Shown: positions 24,734-33,524 of the stretch, piece after piece | Layout of the letters: each line of letters begins with the position of its first letter | Position numbering within the stretch: the first letter of the stretch is position 1 | Assembly: GCF_000271845.1 (NCBI RefSeq) | Contig: NZ_JH719395.1 | Location: 1,608,146-1,672,145 of the forward strand | Direction: 5' to 3' | DNA length: 64,000 nt | DNA from: Rhizobium leguminosarum bv. trifolii WSM2297 | Lineage (GTDB): Bacteria > Pseudomonadota > Alphaproteobacteria > Rhizobiales > Rhizobiaceae | Notes under the pieces: generated by a model | Seen by the model: the letters and a program-made list of their open reading frames with translations, nothing else | The model's database searches: none | What the model was told of the DNA's origin: nothing | Translations under genes and position numbers: made by a program

Positions 24734-25560
24734 TTCTGGCGCGCCTCGATATAGGTCTTGAGCGCCGCCGGCTGGTCGGTCTGGATGACACTGATGCCAG
24801 CTGCCATCATCCTGCCCCAGATCGCATCAGGATCGGCAAGCGCAGCACTATCGGTGAGGCCGCAGCAGGAGACCGGATCGAGCGTATTGACCCAGAGCGA
24901 GATGCCGGCGCTACGCAGGCGCTCGTGCTGGCCGGCGAGGGTTTCCAGCTGATCGAACTTGGCTTCGCACATGAAGGGGCGCGCCGAAAGAACCGCTTCG
25001 GCAGTCTGATCGGCGCTGCCGTTCCGGAAGAACGCCTGGCCCATGAACGGAACCCCATCGATCCCATTCTGCCTTGCAAGCCAGGCCAGCGCCTCCGGCG
25101 TGCCGGCGGGGGCCTTGAGGTCGACCTGATCGGCCATGCCCATCTCCCTGACCTTGGCGGCGACGATATCCATCATTTCGAGATGCTTGAGGTCGAGGTC
25201 GACGAAGATGCGGCCGCGCACGGTTTCGAGCACCTGTTCCAGCGTCGGAATGGTGTGCGTCGTGAACGGCTGGTCCGGCCCGCCATCGGCCATGCGCAGC
25301 GGCAGGCTGGTGATCTCGGCGATCGTCATCTCCTCGGGAATGCGATCGACGCCGGCCATGCGCTCGAGCGTATCGTCATGCAGGATGAACAGCACGCCGT
25401 CGGCGCTCTGGCGGATATCGATCTCGACGATGTCATAACCGCCGGCAATGGCGTTTTCGATCGCGGCAAGGCTGTTCTCGGGAGCATGATGCCAGGCGCC
25501 GCGATGGGCAACGATGGCGCAGGGACGCGACGGGTCGGCAATGTGGTCGATATATTTCAT
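24730..25560 (-). CDS. ugpQ: glycerophosphodiester phosphodiesterase
   Basis: A 276-residue cytoplasmic enzyme that should split glycerophosphodiesters to glycerol-3-phosphate and an alcohol. GDPD-family motifs are present: VAHRGAWHHAPENSLAAIENA with the catalytic HRG, the EIDIR metal site, ILHDDTLERM with the second histidine, and FVDLDLKH. The start MKYIDHIADPS has AAAGGAAAT in front; the earlier in-frame start is not supported. It lies 10 bp after the ATPase gene and overlaps the IMPase gene by four bases. The gene order matches ugp systems that end with ugpQ. Confidence 0.9.
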   Translation of the reverse strand: MKYIDHIADPSRPCAIVAHRGAWHHAPENSLAAIENAIAGGYDIVEIDIRQSADGVLFILHDDTLERMAGVDRIPEEMTIAEITSLPLRMADGGPDQPFTTHTIPTLEQVLETVRGRIFVDLDLKHLEMMDIVAAKVREMGMADQVDLKAPAGTPEALAWLARQNGIDGVPFMGQAFFRNGSADQTAEAVLSARPFMCEAKFDQLETLAGQHERLRSAGISLWVNTLDPVSCCGLTDSAALADPDAIWGRMMAAGISVIQTDQPAALKTYIEARQK

Positions 25561-25570
25561 GGTATTTCCT

Positions 25571-26689
25571 TTAGTTTGCGCCGAGTGCGCCTGGTATGGC
25601 CCCGCCGCTCGCCGCATCGAAGAGATGCAGGCGGGAGGCCGGGAAATGGAGAGTGAGCTGGCTATGGTCTGATATTTCGACGCCGAAGGGTGTGGCGATC
25701 CGGACGAGTGATTCGCCGAGTTCGGCCGCCAGGATCGCGTGCGAGCCGAGATCCTCGCGAAAACGCAGGGCCGCGTTAAGCGCAGGCGGCTGCCCCACCC
25801 CCTGGCCGCCGATGAGGATATCCTCGGGCCGGATGCCGAGCTGATAGGCGCCTGTGAGCGGCGCTTCCGCCACCACCTGCCCGTCGGCGAGCCTGAGCAT
25901 GGCGCCGTCGCCGCTGACGGGCAGGATGTTCATCGGCGGCGCGCCGATGAATTTTGCGACGAACACCGAGGCCGGGTGATGATAGATCGCCTTCGGCGTA
26001 TCGAACTGCTCGATCCGCCCCTTGTTGAGAATGAGGATGCGGTCGGCAAGCGTCATCGCCTCCACCTGGTCGTGGGTGACGAAGACGGTGGTGGCGCCGA
26101 TACGGCGGTGCAGTTCGGCGAGCTCGACGCGCATGTCATGGCGCAGCTGCGCATCGAGATTGGAAAGCGGCTCGTCGAACAGCAGCACGCCCGGTTCGCG
26201 CACGATGGCGCGGCCGATCGCGACGCGCTGGCGCTGGCCGCCGGACAATTGCCCCGGCTTGCGGCTGAGATAATCGGCAAGCCCGAGCATCTTTGCCACC
26301 GCGCCGACCCGCTCGGCCCTCTCGGCCTTCGCCATGCCTGATACTTTGAGGCTGTAGGCGATGTTGTCGAAGACGCTCATATGCGGATAGAGCGCATAAT
26401 TCTGGAACACCATGGCGCAGCCGCGATGTTTCGGCTCCAGATCCTGCACCTCGCGGCCGCCGATCAGTATCCTGCCGCCGCTCACCCGTTCGAGACCGGC
26501 GATCATCTGCAGCAGCGTGGACTTGCCGCAGCCGGACGGGCCGAGCACGACGGTGAATTCGCCAGCTCTCAGTTCCACATCCATTGCAGGAATGACCGTG
26601 GCTTCGGCGTCATAGGCCTTGGTGACGCCTGAGAGCGTGATGTCGGCGGCAGCGGCGCGGATGGCCATGTCGATGGCGTTCATGGTCAT
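25571..26689 (-). CDS. ugpC: ABC transporter ATP-binding protein, UgpC type
   Basis: A 372-residue ATPase with Walker A GPSGCGKST, Q-loop FQNYALYPHM, signature LSGGQRQRV, Walker B LLFDEPLSNLD and switch VTHDQVEAMT in the first 240 residues. A UgpC/MalK regulatory domain follows (FIGAPPMNILPV, LGIRPEDI). It energises the permeases at 26686-28512. The ATG overlaps the upstream permease stop as ATGA. Context (UgpB-like binding protein, GDPD gene) points to glycerol-3-phosphate or glycerophosphodiester import. Confidence 0.9.
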   Translation of the reverse strand: MTMNAIDMAIRAAAADITLSGVTKAYDAEATVIPAMDVELRAGEFTVVLGPSGCGKSTLLQMIAGLERVSGGRILIGGREVQDLEPKHRGCAMVFQNYALYPHMSVFDNIAYSLKVSGMAKAERAERVGAVAKMLGLADYLSRKPGQLSGGQRQRVAIGRAIVREPGVLLFDEPLSNLDAQLRHDMRVELAELHRRIGATTVFVTHDQVEAMTLADRILILNKGRIEQFDTPKAIYHHPASVFVAKFIGAPPMNILPVSGDGAMLRLADGQVVAEAPLTGAYQLGIRPEDILIGGQGVGQPPALNAALRFREDLGSHAILAAELGESLVRIATPFGVEISDHSQLTLHFPASRLHLFDAASGGAIPGALGAN

Positions 26690-27603
26690 TTCTCCGTGAG
26701 AACGAGGCCCTGGACGAGGTAGCGCTGCAAAAGCGCGATCATCACGAGCGGAATGATTGAAACAACGACGGTGGCGGCCATGATCATCGGGAAATCGGGG
26801 ATCTGCCCGTCAGCGTCGGGAATGAGCCGCGCCAGGCCGACGACGGCGGTCTGCATGTCGGGTGTCGAGGCGGCGACCAGCGGCCAGAGATATTGCGTCC
26901 AACCGCTGAGGAAGGTCAGCACAAAGAGTGCTGCGAAGCTGGTGCGCGACAAGGGCAGCAGGATATCGAACAGGAAGCGGATCGGCCCTGCCCCATCCAT
27001 GCGCGCCGCCTTGAACAAATCCTTCGGCAGAGTGAGGAAGAACTGGCGGAACAGGAAGGTGCCGGTGCCGTGCGCCAAAAGCGGCGCGACGAGGCCGAAA
27101 TGCGTGTTCAGCACGCTCCATTCGAGCTTCACCGGCGCGCCGAAGGTCTGGGCGATCAGCCCGTTCAGGCCGGCGACATCGAGCAGCGCGTTGATGGGCG
27201 AAAACACGTTGGCGGCCACCTGGTAGGTGGTGATGACGCGGATATCGAGCGGCAGCATGATGGTCGCGAGGATCAGCGCAAAGGCCGCCCCCGCCCAGCG
27301 GATACGGAAATAGACGATGGCATAGGCCGAGAGAAACGACAGGATGCAGGTAAAGATCGCGATGCTGAAGGCGGTCAGCATGCTGTTGAGCATCTGGACC
27401 GGGATATGCGTTTCGGCAAACACCCGCGCCATGTTGGAAAACAGCCGGTCGCCGGGATACCAGGCCAGCCCGTTGCGCAGCATGAATTCGTAGGATTGCG
27501 AGGCGGTCGACAGCGTCAGGTAGAGCGGCCCGATGATGTAGACGATGCCGACGATCAGGATGAGGCTGGCGGCGATGTTGAGAGAACGTGCGTTTTCGAT
27601 CAT
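26686..27603 (-). CDS. ugpE: ABC transporter permease, UgpE type
   Basis: A 305-residue inner-membrane permease with six hydrophobic helices and the coupling loop KAARMDGAGPIRFLFDILLPL. It starts 3 bases after the UgpA-like gene and overlaps the ATPase gene by four bases, so the three are tightly coupled. It forms the transport channel with the 27607-28512 product. Confidence 0.9.
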   Translation of the reverse strand: MIENARSLNIAASLILIVGIVYIIGPLYLTLSTASQSYEFMLRNGLAWYPGDRLFSNMARVFAETHIPVQMLNSMLTAFSIAIFTCILSFLSAYAIVYFRIRWAGAAFALILATIMLPLDIRVITTYQVAANVFSPINALLDVAGLNGLIAQTFGAPVKLEWSVLNTHFGLVAPLLAHGTGTFLFRQFFLTLPKDLFKAARMDGAGPIRFLFDILLPLSRTSFAALFVLTFLSGWTQYLWPLVAASTPDMQTAVVGLARLIPDADGQIPDFPMIMAATVVVSIIPLVMIALLQRYLVQGLVLTEK

Positions 27604-27606
27604 GGT

Positions 27607-28512
27607 TCACCTGTCGTAATTGACGCGCCGGCCGAGCAGGAAAAACTGGGCGGCGGTGAGGATGATGACGAAGACCATCAGGATCGCCGTCTGCGTCGAG
27701 GCGCCGGACAGGTCGTAGCCGGTGAAGCCGTCGGAATAGATCTTGTAGACCAGCAGCGTCGTCGAGCCGCCCGGGCCGCCTTTGGTGATCGTATCGATCA
27801 GCGCGAAGGCCGAGGTGACGCTTTCGGTGAACTCCAGCACCAGCGTCAGGAAGAGCTGCGGCGCAATCAGCGGCAACTGTACGTCGAAGATCCGCCGCCA
27901 CGGCCCTGCCCCATCCATCGCCGCTGCCTGGTGCATGGTGCGCGGGATCGACTGCAGGCCGGCGAGCAGGATGACGAAATTGAATGGGATGCCGCCCCAG
28001 ACATGCGCCGATATCAGCGTGATGAAGGCATCCGTGCCATTGATGCCGGGCGCCCATATGCCGGGAAAGGCGGCGTTGAGCGGCGCCAGGATGCCGACGA
28101 AGGGATTGAAGATGAAGGTGAAGACGACGCCGATCGAGGCGCCGGCCACGGCCTTCGGCCAGACCAGAACGTTGCGCGCCGGCAGCGACATGCGGATCTT
28201 CCGGTCGGCCGCGACCGCCAGGATCAGCGGGATCAGCACCGACAGAGAGGAGGCGGTGACCATGAAGATGATGGTGCGCCTGCCGGCCTCCCAGAATTCG
28301 GGATCGGACAGCACGCGGGCGAAATTCTGCCAGCCGACGAACATCGATCCGCCGCCGAACGGGCGCTCGAGGAAGAACGACCAGTAGAAGGCCTGAAAGA
28401 CAGGCACATAGAAGAACAGCACGATCAGCAGCATGAGCGGCGCCACCAGGAGAAGCGGCAGCCAGCGATGGCTGAAAAGCGAAGATTCCGAGGTCATGGA
28501 GAAGCCCTGCAT
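27607..28512 (-). CDS. ugpA: ABC transporter permease, UgpA type
   Basis: A 301-residue inner-membrane permease with about six helices and the coupling loop HQAAAMDGAGPWRRIFDVQLPL. The N-terminal sequence LLLVAPLMLLIVLFFYVPVFQAFYW-type helix is typical of UgpA. Two ATGs are possible: 28512 and 28497 (MTSESSLF); neither has a strong ribosome site, and the longer form is listed. It follows the binding-protein gene by 47 bases. Confidence 0.9.
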   Translation of the reverse strand: MQGFSMTSESSLFSHRWLPLLLVAPLMLLIVLFFYVPVFQAFYWSFFLERPFGGGSMFVGWQNFARVLSDPEFWEAGRRTIIFMVTASSLSVLIPLILAVAADRKIRMSLPARNVLVWPKAVAGASIGVVFTFIFNPFVGILAPLNAAFPGIWAPGINGTDAFITLISAHVWGGIPFNFVILLAGLQSIPRTMHQAAAMDGAGPWRRIFDVQLPLIAPQLFLTLVLEFTESVTSAFALIDTITKGGPGGSTTLLVYKIYSDGFTGYDLSGASTQTAILMVFVIILTAAQFFLLGRRVNYDR

Positions 28513-28559
28513 TGGAAGGCCGCACGGAACGGGGGGAGCGCTCCGTGCGGGAGTTCGGA

Positions 28560-29865
28560 TCAGAGCAGCTTCACGCCCTTATAGGTCTGCTCGAAGCGGC
28601 GCAGCAGTTCGTCGCCGCGCTTCTTGGCGTTATCGAGCGCTGCCTGCATGGTCTCGTCGCCGGCAAAGGCCTTCTGGGTCTCTTCCATGAAGACCTGACG
28701 AAACTGTACGTAGAAGCCGAGGCGGATGCCGCGAGTATCCGGCGTGCGCGGTTGGTTCATCGATTGGATGCCAACGGCGGCCGTCGCATATTTCGGAGAA
28801 TTCGCCTCGCCGCTTTTTGCGATCGCATCCATCACGTCGTTGGTGACGGGCACGTAGCCGGTGGCTGATGTGAAGGCCATCTGCTGTTCGGGACGGCGCA
28901 CGAAATCGAGGAAGGCCTTGGCGCCTTCGACTTCGGTCTTGTCATGGCCCTTCATGATGTAGATCGAGGCGCCGCCGACGAAGGTGTTGTGGCGCTCATA
29001 ACCCTCATACATCGGCGCCAGGGCGACGGTGAGTTCATATTTGCCGTCGAAAGCCTTGGCGGAAGCGGTGTAGGAGCCCGACGAATTCTCCATCATGGCG
29101 CATTCGCCGGCGTTGAAGGCGGCGGTGAAATTGCCAGCCTTGGTGTCGGTCCCGAGCTTGACGAGACCTTCCTTGCGCCAGTCGACCAGGTTCTGCAGAT
29201 GCTTGGCGGCAAAGGTGGTGTTGAAGACATATTCGGCATCGAGGCCGTCAAAGCCGTTATGTTTGGAGGCGATCGGCAGGCCGTGGCGGGCGGAGAACTG
29301 CTCCAGCACGCGCCAGGTGTCGCCATCGGTGGCGAACGGGCAGGCATGGCCCGAAGCCAAGCTTGCGGGCAGCCTCGATGATCTCTTCCCAGGTCGTCGG
29401 CGTCTTGGTGATGCCGGCTTTCTCGAGTTCGGTCTTGTTGGTGTAGAAGAGCAGCGTAGAGGCATTGTAAGGCTGCGCGAAAAGCTCGCCGGCGGAGGTT
29501 TCGTAATAGGCGCGCGCGCCGCTGATATAATTGTCCCACTTCACATCGGGCAGCACGTCCTGGACCGGGAGGACGGCGTCCGACAGCATCAGGTCGAGCG
29601 TGCCGGCGTCGAAGAACTGGATGAGCACGGGATGGTTGTTGGCGCGGAAAGCGGCGATCGCCTTCTGCATCGACACTTCGTAGCTGCCCTGGCCGACGCA
29701 GGTGATGTGATGCTCGGATTGCGCGGCATTGAACGCCTTGCACTGGTCCTGGATCGCCGTCTCAACGACACCCGTATTGCCATACCAGAATTCGATATTG
29801 GCGGCCTGCGCAGAACACGCCCCCGCCATCAGCGCGGCCGCAGCCGCCACAATGGTAATCTTCAT
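28560..29865 (-). pseudogene. ugpB: UgpB-like glycerol-3-phosphate binding protein, frameshifted
   Basis: The N-terminal part (from ATG 29865, signal peptide MKITIVAAAAALMAGACSA) and the C-terminal part (to 28560) are both close to UgpB. NNGFDG-type, IGGAS-like (VGGASIYIMKGHDK) and RRFEQTYKG landmarks are all present. They lie in different frames: the first reads up to AARKL, the second resumes at ASGHACPFATDGD. The join is at the AAGCTT near 29359-29364. UgpB relatives have KLKASG at this point, so two bases (of an AAG codon) appear to be lost, or one gained. Unless this is a sequence error, no full binding protein is made while the rest of the operon is intact. Confidence 0.8.
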
Positions 29866-29920
29866 CTTGCCCTCGCCTGTTTTGATCGGCCGGGTTCGAG
29901 CCCGTCGCCGTGACGGCCGG

Positions 29921-29954
29921 ATTACTACACATTACGTGTAACAATTTAGTGACG
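29921..29954. promoter_or_regulatory. operator-like site 1 in the ugp/ROK divergent region
   Basis: The site starts attactacacattacgtgta and ends aatttagtgacg. It contains the inverted repeat TACAC-N5-GTGTA at 29926-29940. A second copy with the same order of blocks is at 30030-30060. Site 1 is the nearer to the ugpB start (29865). Confidence 0.55.
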
Positions 29955-30029
29955 GCGCGACCACTCTTGCGGCGAAGCAACGGCGCTGCTATGGGCTGCA
30001 TGAGGGAAACGCCGGCGGCAGCGACGGAA

Positions 30030-30060
30030 ATTATTACACGCCTATAGTAATTTACTGACG
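30030..30060. promoter_or_regulatory. operator-like site 2 before the ROK gene
   Basis: ATTATTACAC, then GTAA, then TTTACTGACG, reproduces site 1 (ATTACTACAC ... GTAA ... TTTAGTGACG) with a few changes. It ends 14 bases before the ROK regulator's ATG, so it is suited to autoregulation. Confidence 0.55.
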
Positions 30061-30074
30061 AAAGAGGTGCTGAA

Positions 30075-31226
30075 ATGGCCTATTTCCCCGAGCCCCTGAT
30101 CGGCCGGAATTTCCTGCGCGAAGGCGGCGGCACCGTTTCTTCCAACGAACGCGACCTCCTCAAGTTGATCTGGCGCAATCCCGGCCTTTCCCGCTCCGAA
30201 GTCACCGCCCACACCGACCTCACCCAGCAATCCGTCTATAGGATCATCGACCAGCTGGAGGAACGCGGCATCGTTTCCTTCGGCTCGCCCAAACCCGGCG
30301 CCGGCCGCGGCCAGCCGAGCCCGACGCTGCGGCTCAACGGCCGTCACGCCTATTCCTGCGGCATCTCGGTCAATACCGATGTGATCGGCATCTGCCTGAT
30401 GGATATTTCAGGCAATGTTCTGGCCGAAAGCAGTGTCGTCCTGCGGGAGCGCACGATGGCCGAGGCGCTCGCTCTCGTGCGCGAGCAGCTGAGCGAACAT
30501 CAGAAGGCGAACGATCTTTCGGAAGAGACCTTCTTCGGCATCGGCTTTGCCATTGCCGGCTTTCACGTCAGCGGCACGCGTTACAACGCGCCGCTGCCAC
30601 TGCACGAGTGGTCGCTGATCGAGCTCGGGCCGCTCTTGACGGAATTCTTCGGCAAGCCGGTCTGGGTGCAGAATGGCGCCAAAACCGGAACGGTCGCCGA
30701 ATCCATGTTCGGCGCCGGCCGCTATATCAAGCACTTCGCTTATCTGAGCTTCAATTACGGCTTCGGCGGCGGCCTCGTCAGTAACGGCGAATTGCTGCAC
30801 AACGGCATCGGCAATGCCGGCGAATTCTCCGGCATATATGACCCGGAGGAAAGCAAACGCCGGCCTGCCTTGCAGTATCTGATCGAAAGGCTCACCCAAA
30901 ACGGCGTCGATGTTCCCTCGATCAGCTATATGCGCAAGCATTTCGATCCAAAATGGCCAGGTGTCGCGGAATGGGTCGATGAGGTGACGCCGGCCTATAG
31001 CCGCCTCATCAATGCGATCTGGGCGATTTTCGATCCGCAGGCGATCGTCTTCGGCGGCCAAGTTCCCTACCTTCTGGCGCAGATGCTGATCGACCGCACC
31101 GAGATCTACGACCGCCCGCGCTACGGCGTGCCCCGCCCCCGCCCGAAGCTGATCATCACGGAAATTTCAAGCGACGCCTCGGCCATGGGGGCGGCCATCG
31201 CCCCGTTCAAATCGGCCTATTATTGA
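30075..31226 (+). CDS. ROK-family transcriptional regulator of the ugp-like operon
   Basis: A 383-residue regulator. A winged helix occupies about 20-85 (NERDLLKLIWRNPGLSRSEV ... SVYRIIDQLEERGIV), followed by a ROK domain (about 95-380). The usual CxCGxxGC zinc cluster of ROK proteins is not seen here; the region around GNAGEFSGIYDPEES takes its place. The effector may therefore not be a standard sugar. It is divergent from the ugp-like operon and flanked by paired operator-like sites. AGAGGTG precedes the ATG. Confidence 0.85.
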   Translation: MAYFPEPLIGRNFLREGGGTVSSNERDLLKLIWRNPGLSRSEVTAHTDLTQQSVYRIIDQLEERGIVSFGSPKPGAGRGQPSPTLRLNGRHAYSCGISVNTDVIGICLMDISGNVLAESSVVLRERTMAEALALVREQLSEHQKANDLSEETFFGIGFAIAGFHVSGTRYNAPLPLHEWSLIELGPLLTEFFGKPVWVQNGAKTGTVAESMFGAGRYIKHFAYLSFNYGFGGGLVSNGELLHNGIGNAGEFSGIYDPEESKRRPALQYLIERLTQNGVDVPSISYMRKHFDPKWPGVAEWVDEVTPAYSRLINAIWAIFDPQAIVFGGQVPYLLAQMLIDRTEIYDRPRYGVPRPRPKLIITEISSDASAMGAAIAPFKSAYY

Positions 31227-31423
31227 CCTCCGGGGTTTATTGGCGCGAGCAGAAACCGACTCCCGCTCAAACGCTTGCGGCGATTGCCTCTGCTTTCGCT
31301 TGAGAAGCTCGTACATTTTTCGCCCGGAGACGACGCTGCTGATTTTCGCCGGACCGATCCTCCGCTATGATCTGATTCCGGCGCTGCCCACGCCTCCTCC
31401 CTCCGCTCGGGAAAGCAGATATC

Positions 31424-31471
31424 ATGCGGGGCTACCTCACATCGAACCGACTGTTCGAGCACCTGGCATAA
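31424..31471 (+). CDS. possible 15-residue leader ORF
   Basis: ATG at 31424 opens MRGYLTSNRLFEHLA and ends with TAA at 31471, after a GGGAAAG ribosome-site-like run. A second ribosome-site-like AGGAGGG and a small hairpin (31478-31498) follow before the DnaB-like gene. It could be an upstream leader peptide of that gene. Evidence is only layout; random occurrence is possible. Confidence 0.3.
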   Translation: MRGYLTSNRLFEHLA

Positions 31472-31477
31472 GGAGGG

Positions 31478-31498
31478 ATTGCGAAAGCCGCTCGCAAT
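31478..31498 (+). promoter_or_regulatory. hairpin abutting the ribosome site of the DnaB-like gene
   Basis: ATTGCGA-AAGCCGC-TCGCAAT is a 7-bp perfect stem immediately before AGGAGG (31499-31504). It may control access to the ribosome site. No T-run, so not a terminator. Confidence 0.4.
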
Positions 31499-31511
31499 AG
31501 GAGGTTTATGA

Positions 31512-32225
31512 ATGAAGATGTCCGCGCCTATCTATCACCTCAAGCGCAAGGCCAAGACGCTGTCGCGCACCGAGAAAATACCGCTCAACCAGGCACTCGA
31601 CCGCATCGCCCGTGACGAGGGCTACGGCAGCTGGAGCCTGCTGGCAGCAAAAGCATCGGCGGAGCCACCCGCCGGCAAGCTCTTTGCGCGGTTGCTACCG
31701 GGCGATCTCCTGCTCGTCGGCGCCCGGCCCGGCCACGGCAAAACCCTGATGGGCCTCGAACTCGCGGTAGAGGCGATGAAATCGGGCAGTCCCGGCGTGT
31801 TCTTCTCACTGGAATATACCGAAAAGGACGTGCATGACCGCTTCCGCGCCATCGGCGTGGAACAGACTCAGTTCGACCACCTGTTCGAATTCGACGGCTC
31901 CGACGCCATCAGCGCCAGCTACATCACCGGAAGACTGGCCTCTGCCCCGCGCGGCACCCTCGTGGTCATCGACTACCTCCAACTGCTCGACCAGAAGCGG
32001 GAAAATCCCGAACTCTCCGCCCAGATCCGCACTCTGAAAGCCTTCGCCCATGACCGCGGTTTGATCATGGTCTTCATCTCTCAGATCGACCGATCGTTCG
32101 AGCAGTCGCAGAAGCTCCTGCCTGACATCGCCGACATCAGGTTGCCGAACCCGCTGGATCTGACGCTGTTCGACAAGACGTGTTTCCTGAACGACGGCAA
32201 GGTGGCGTTCGGCGCTGTGGGATAG
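31512..32225 (+). CDS. orphan DnaB-helicase-like RecA-fold ATPase
   Basis: A 237-residue protein. The first ~45 residues are a helical segment (LNQALDRIARDEGYGSWSLL). A RecA-fold ATPase like the C-terminal domain of DnaB follows, with Walker A GARPGHGKTLMG, the DnaB-like FFSLEYTEKDVHDRF, Walker B TLVVIDYLQLLDQ and FISQIDRSFE. The N-terminal primase-binding domain of DnaB is absent, and the protein is about half the usual length. It is therefore not a replicative helicase by itself; a role as a KaiC/RadA-like ATPase is possible. ATG chosen for the ideal AGGAGG spacing. No linked replication gene was seen. Confidence 0.72.
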   Translation: MKMSAPIYHLKRKAKTLSRTEKIPLNQALDRIARDEGYGSWSLLAAKASAEPPAGKLFARLLPGDLLLVGARPGHGKTLMGLELAVEAMKSGSPGVFFSLEYTEKDVHDRFRAIGVEQTQFDHLFEFDGSDAISASYITGRLASAPRGTLVVIDYLQLLDQKRENPELSAQIRTLKAFAHDRGLIMVFISQIDRSFEQSQKLLPDIADIRLPNPLDLTLFDKTCFLNDGKVAFGAVG

Positions 32226-32344
32226 GGCTCAGAGTAGAATCCGGCCGCGGGCCTTGCGTAAGGCCCGCGATTGCAATGCGTGATGCTGCCTCAGGGATGA
32301 AGCTCACCGCGACGTCCTCCGGCGAGGCAAGCCGCAACCTCCCT

Positions 32345-32389
32345 CCGCCCTCATCCTTGCCCCGCAGGGGCCTCGAAGGACGAGGGCGG
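32345..32389. repeat. palindromic intergenic repeat
   Basis: CCGCCCTC and GAGGGCGG form the outer stem, with tgccccgcaggggc inside as a second palindrome. It lies between the DnaB-like and LLM genes and may end the former's transcript. Confidence 0.5.
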
Positions 32390-32476
32390 CCATCGCCGGT
32401 TCCGATTGTCTTCTGGGCCGAAACTGTGCGATGACCGGTCGAACCCAGATACAACGGATCAAGGTGCGGCATCGGC

Positions 32477-33499
32477 ATGAAGAAGATCGGTTTCCTCTCG
32501 TTCGGGCACTGGACGCCCTCGCCTCAATCGCAGACGCGCTCGGCCGGCGATGCGCTGCTGCAGTCGATCGACCTTGCCGTCGCGGCTGAAGAACTCGGAG
32601 CCGACGGGGCGTATTTCCGGGTGCACCACTTCGCCCGGCAGCTGGCCGCGCCCTTTCCACTGCTATCAGCCGTCGGCGCAAGAACCAGCCGGATCGAGAT
32701 CGGCACCGCCGTTATCGACATGCGCTACGAAAACCCGCTTTATATGGCCGAAGACGCTGGTGCGGCCGACCTCATCGCCGGTGGCCGGCTGCAGCTCGGC
32801 ATCAGCCGCGGCTCGCCGGAACAGGTGATCGATGGCTGGCGCCATTTCGGCTATGCCCCGCCCGAAGGCCAGAGCGAGGCAGACATGGCTCGCCACCACG
32901 CCGAAGTCTTTCTTGAGATCCTGCGCGGCGAAGGTTTTGCCAAGCCGAATCCGCGGCCGATGTTTCCGAACCCGCCCGGCCTGCTGCGTCTCGAGCCGCA
33001 TTCGGAGGGGCTGCGCGAGCGGATCTGGTGGGGCGCAAGCTCCAATGCCACCGCTGTCTGGGCGGCCAAGCTCGGCATGAACCTGCAGAGTTCGACGCTG
33101 AAGGACGACGAGACGGGAGAGCCGTTCCACGTCCAGCAGGCCGACCAGATCCGTGCTTACCGCGAGGCCTGGAAGGAAGCCGGCCATACGCGCCAGCCGC
33201 GCGTTTCGGTCAGCCGCAGCATCTTCGCACTCGTCGACGACCGCGATCGCGCCTATTTCGGCTATGGCAACGACGAGGACGACAAGATCGGTTTCATCGA
33301 TGAGAAGACCCGGGCAATCTTCGGCCGCAGCTATGCCGCCGAACCCGACGTTCTGATCCGGCAGCTTGCCAAAGACCAGGCGATCGCCGAGGCTGACACG
33401 CTGCTGCTCACCGTCCCCAACCAGCTCGGCGTCGCCTACAACGCCCATGTCATCGAGGCAATTCTGACCCACATCGCCCCGGCGCTTGGCTGGCGCTGA
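32477..33499 (+). CDS. LLM-class (luciferase-like) flavin-dependent oxidoreductase
   Basis: A 340-residue TIM-barrel oxidoreductase using FMN or F420. Bacterial luciferase-family features include LAVAAEELGADGAYFRVHHF, the IEIGTAVIDMRYENPLYMAE strand and the GRLQLGISRGSPEQV loop. The reaction is probably a monooxygenation, but the substrate cannot be read. It is convergent with the AraC gene and has no cofactor-reductase gene next to it. Confidence 0.85.
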   Translation: MKKIGFLSFGHWTPSPQSQTRSAGDALLQSIDLAVAAEELGADGAYFRVHHFARQLAAPFPLLSAVGARTSRIEIGTAVIDMRYENPLYMAEDAGAADLIAGGRLQLGISRGSPEQVIDGWRHFGYAPPEGQSEADMARHHAEVFLEILRGEGFAKPNPRPMFPNPPGLLRLEPHSEGLRERIWWGASSNATAVWAAKLGMNLQSSTLKDDETGEPFHVQQADQIRAYREAWKEAGHTRQPRVSVSRSIFALVDDRDRAYFGYGNDEDDKIGFIDEKTRAIFGRSYAAEPDVLIRQLAKDQAIAEADTLLLTVPNQLGVAYNAHVIEAILTHIAPALGWR

Positions 33500-33524
33500 C
33501 GCGCCGGGCAATGGCACCGGGTGC

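Noticed and set aside
26893..28584. 563-codon open frame on the plus strand
   Set aside because: Antisense to the ugp permease genes; strongly acidic/basic low-complexity composition typical of reverse frames in GC-rich DNA.
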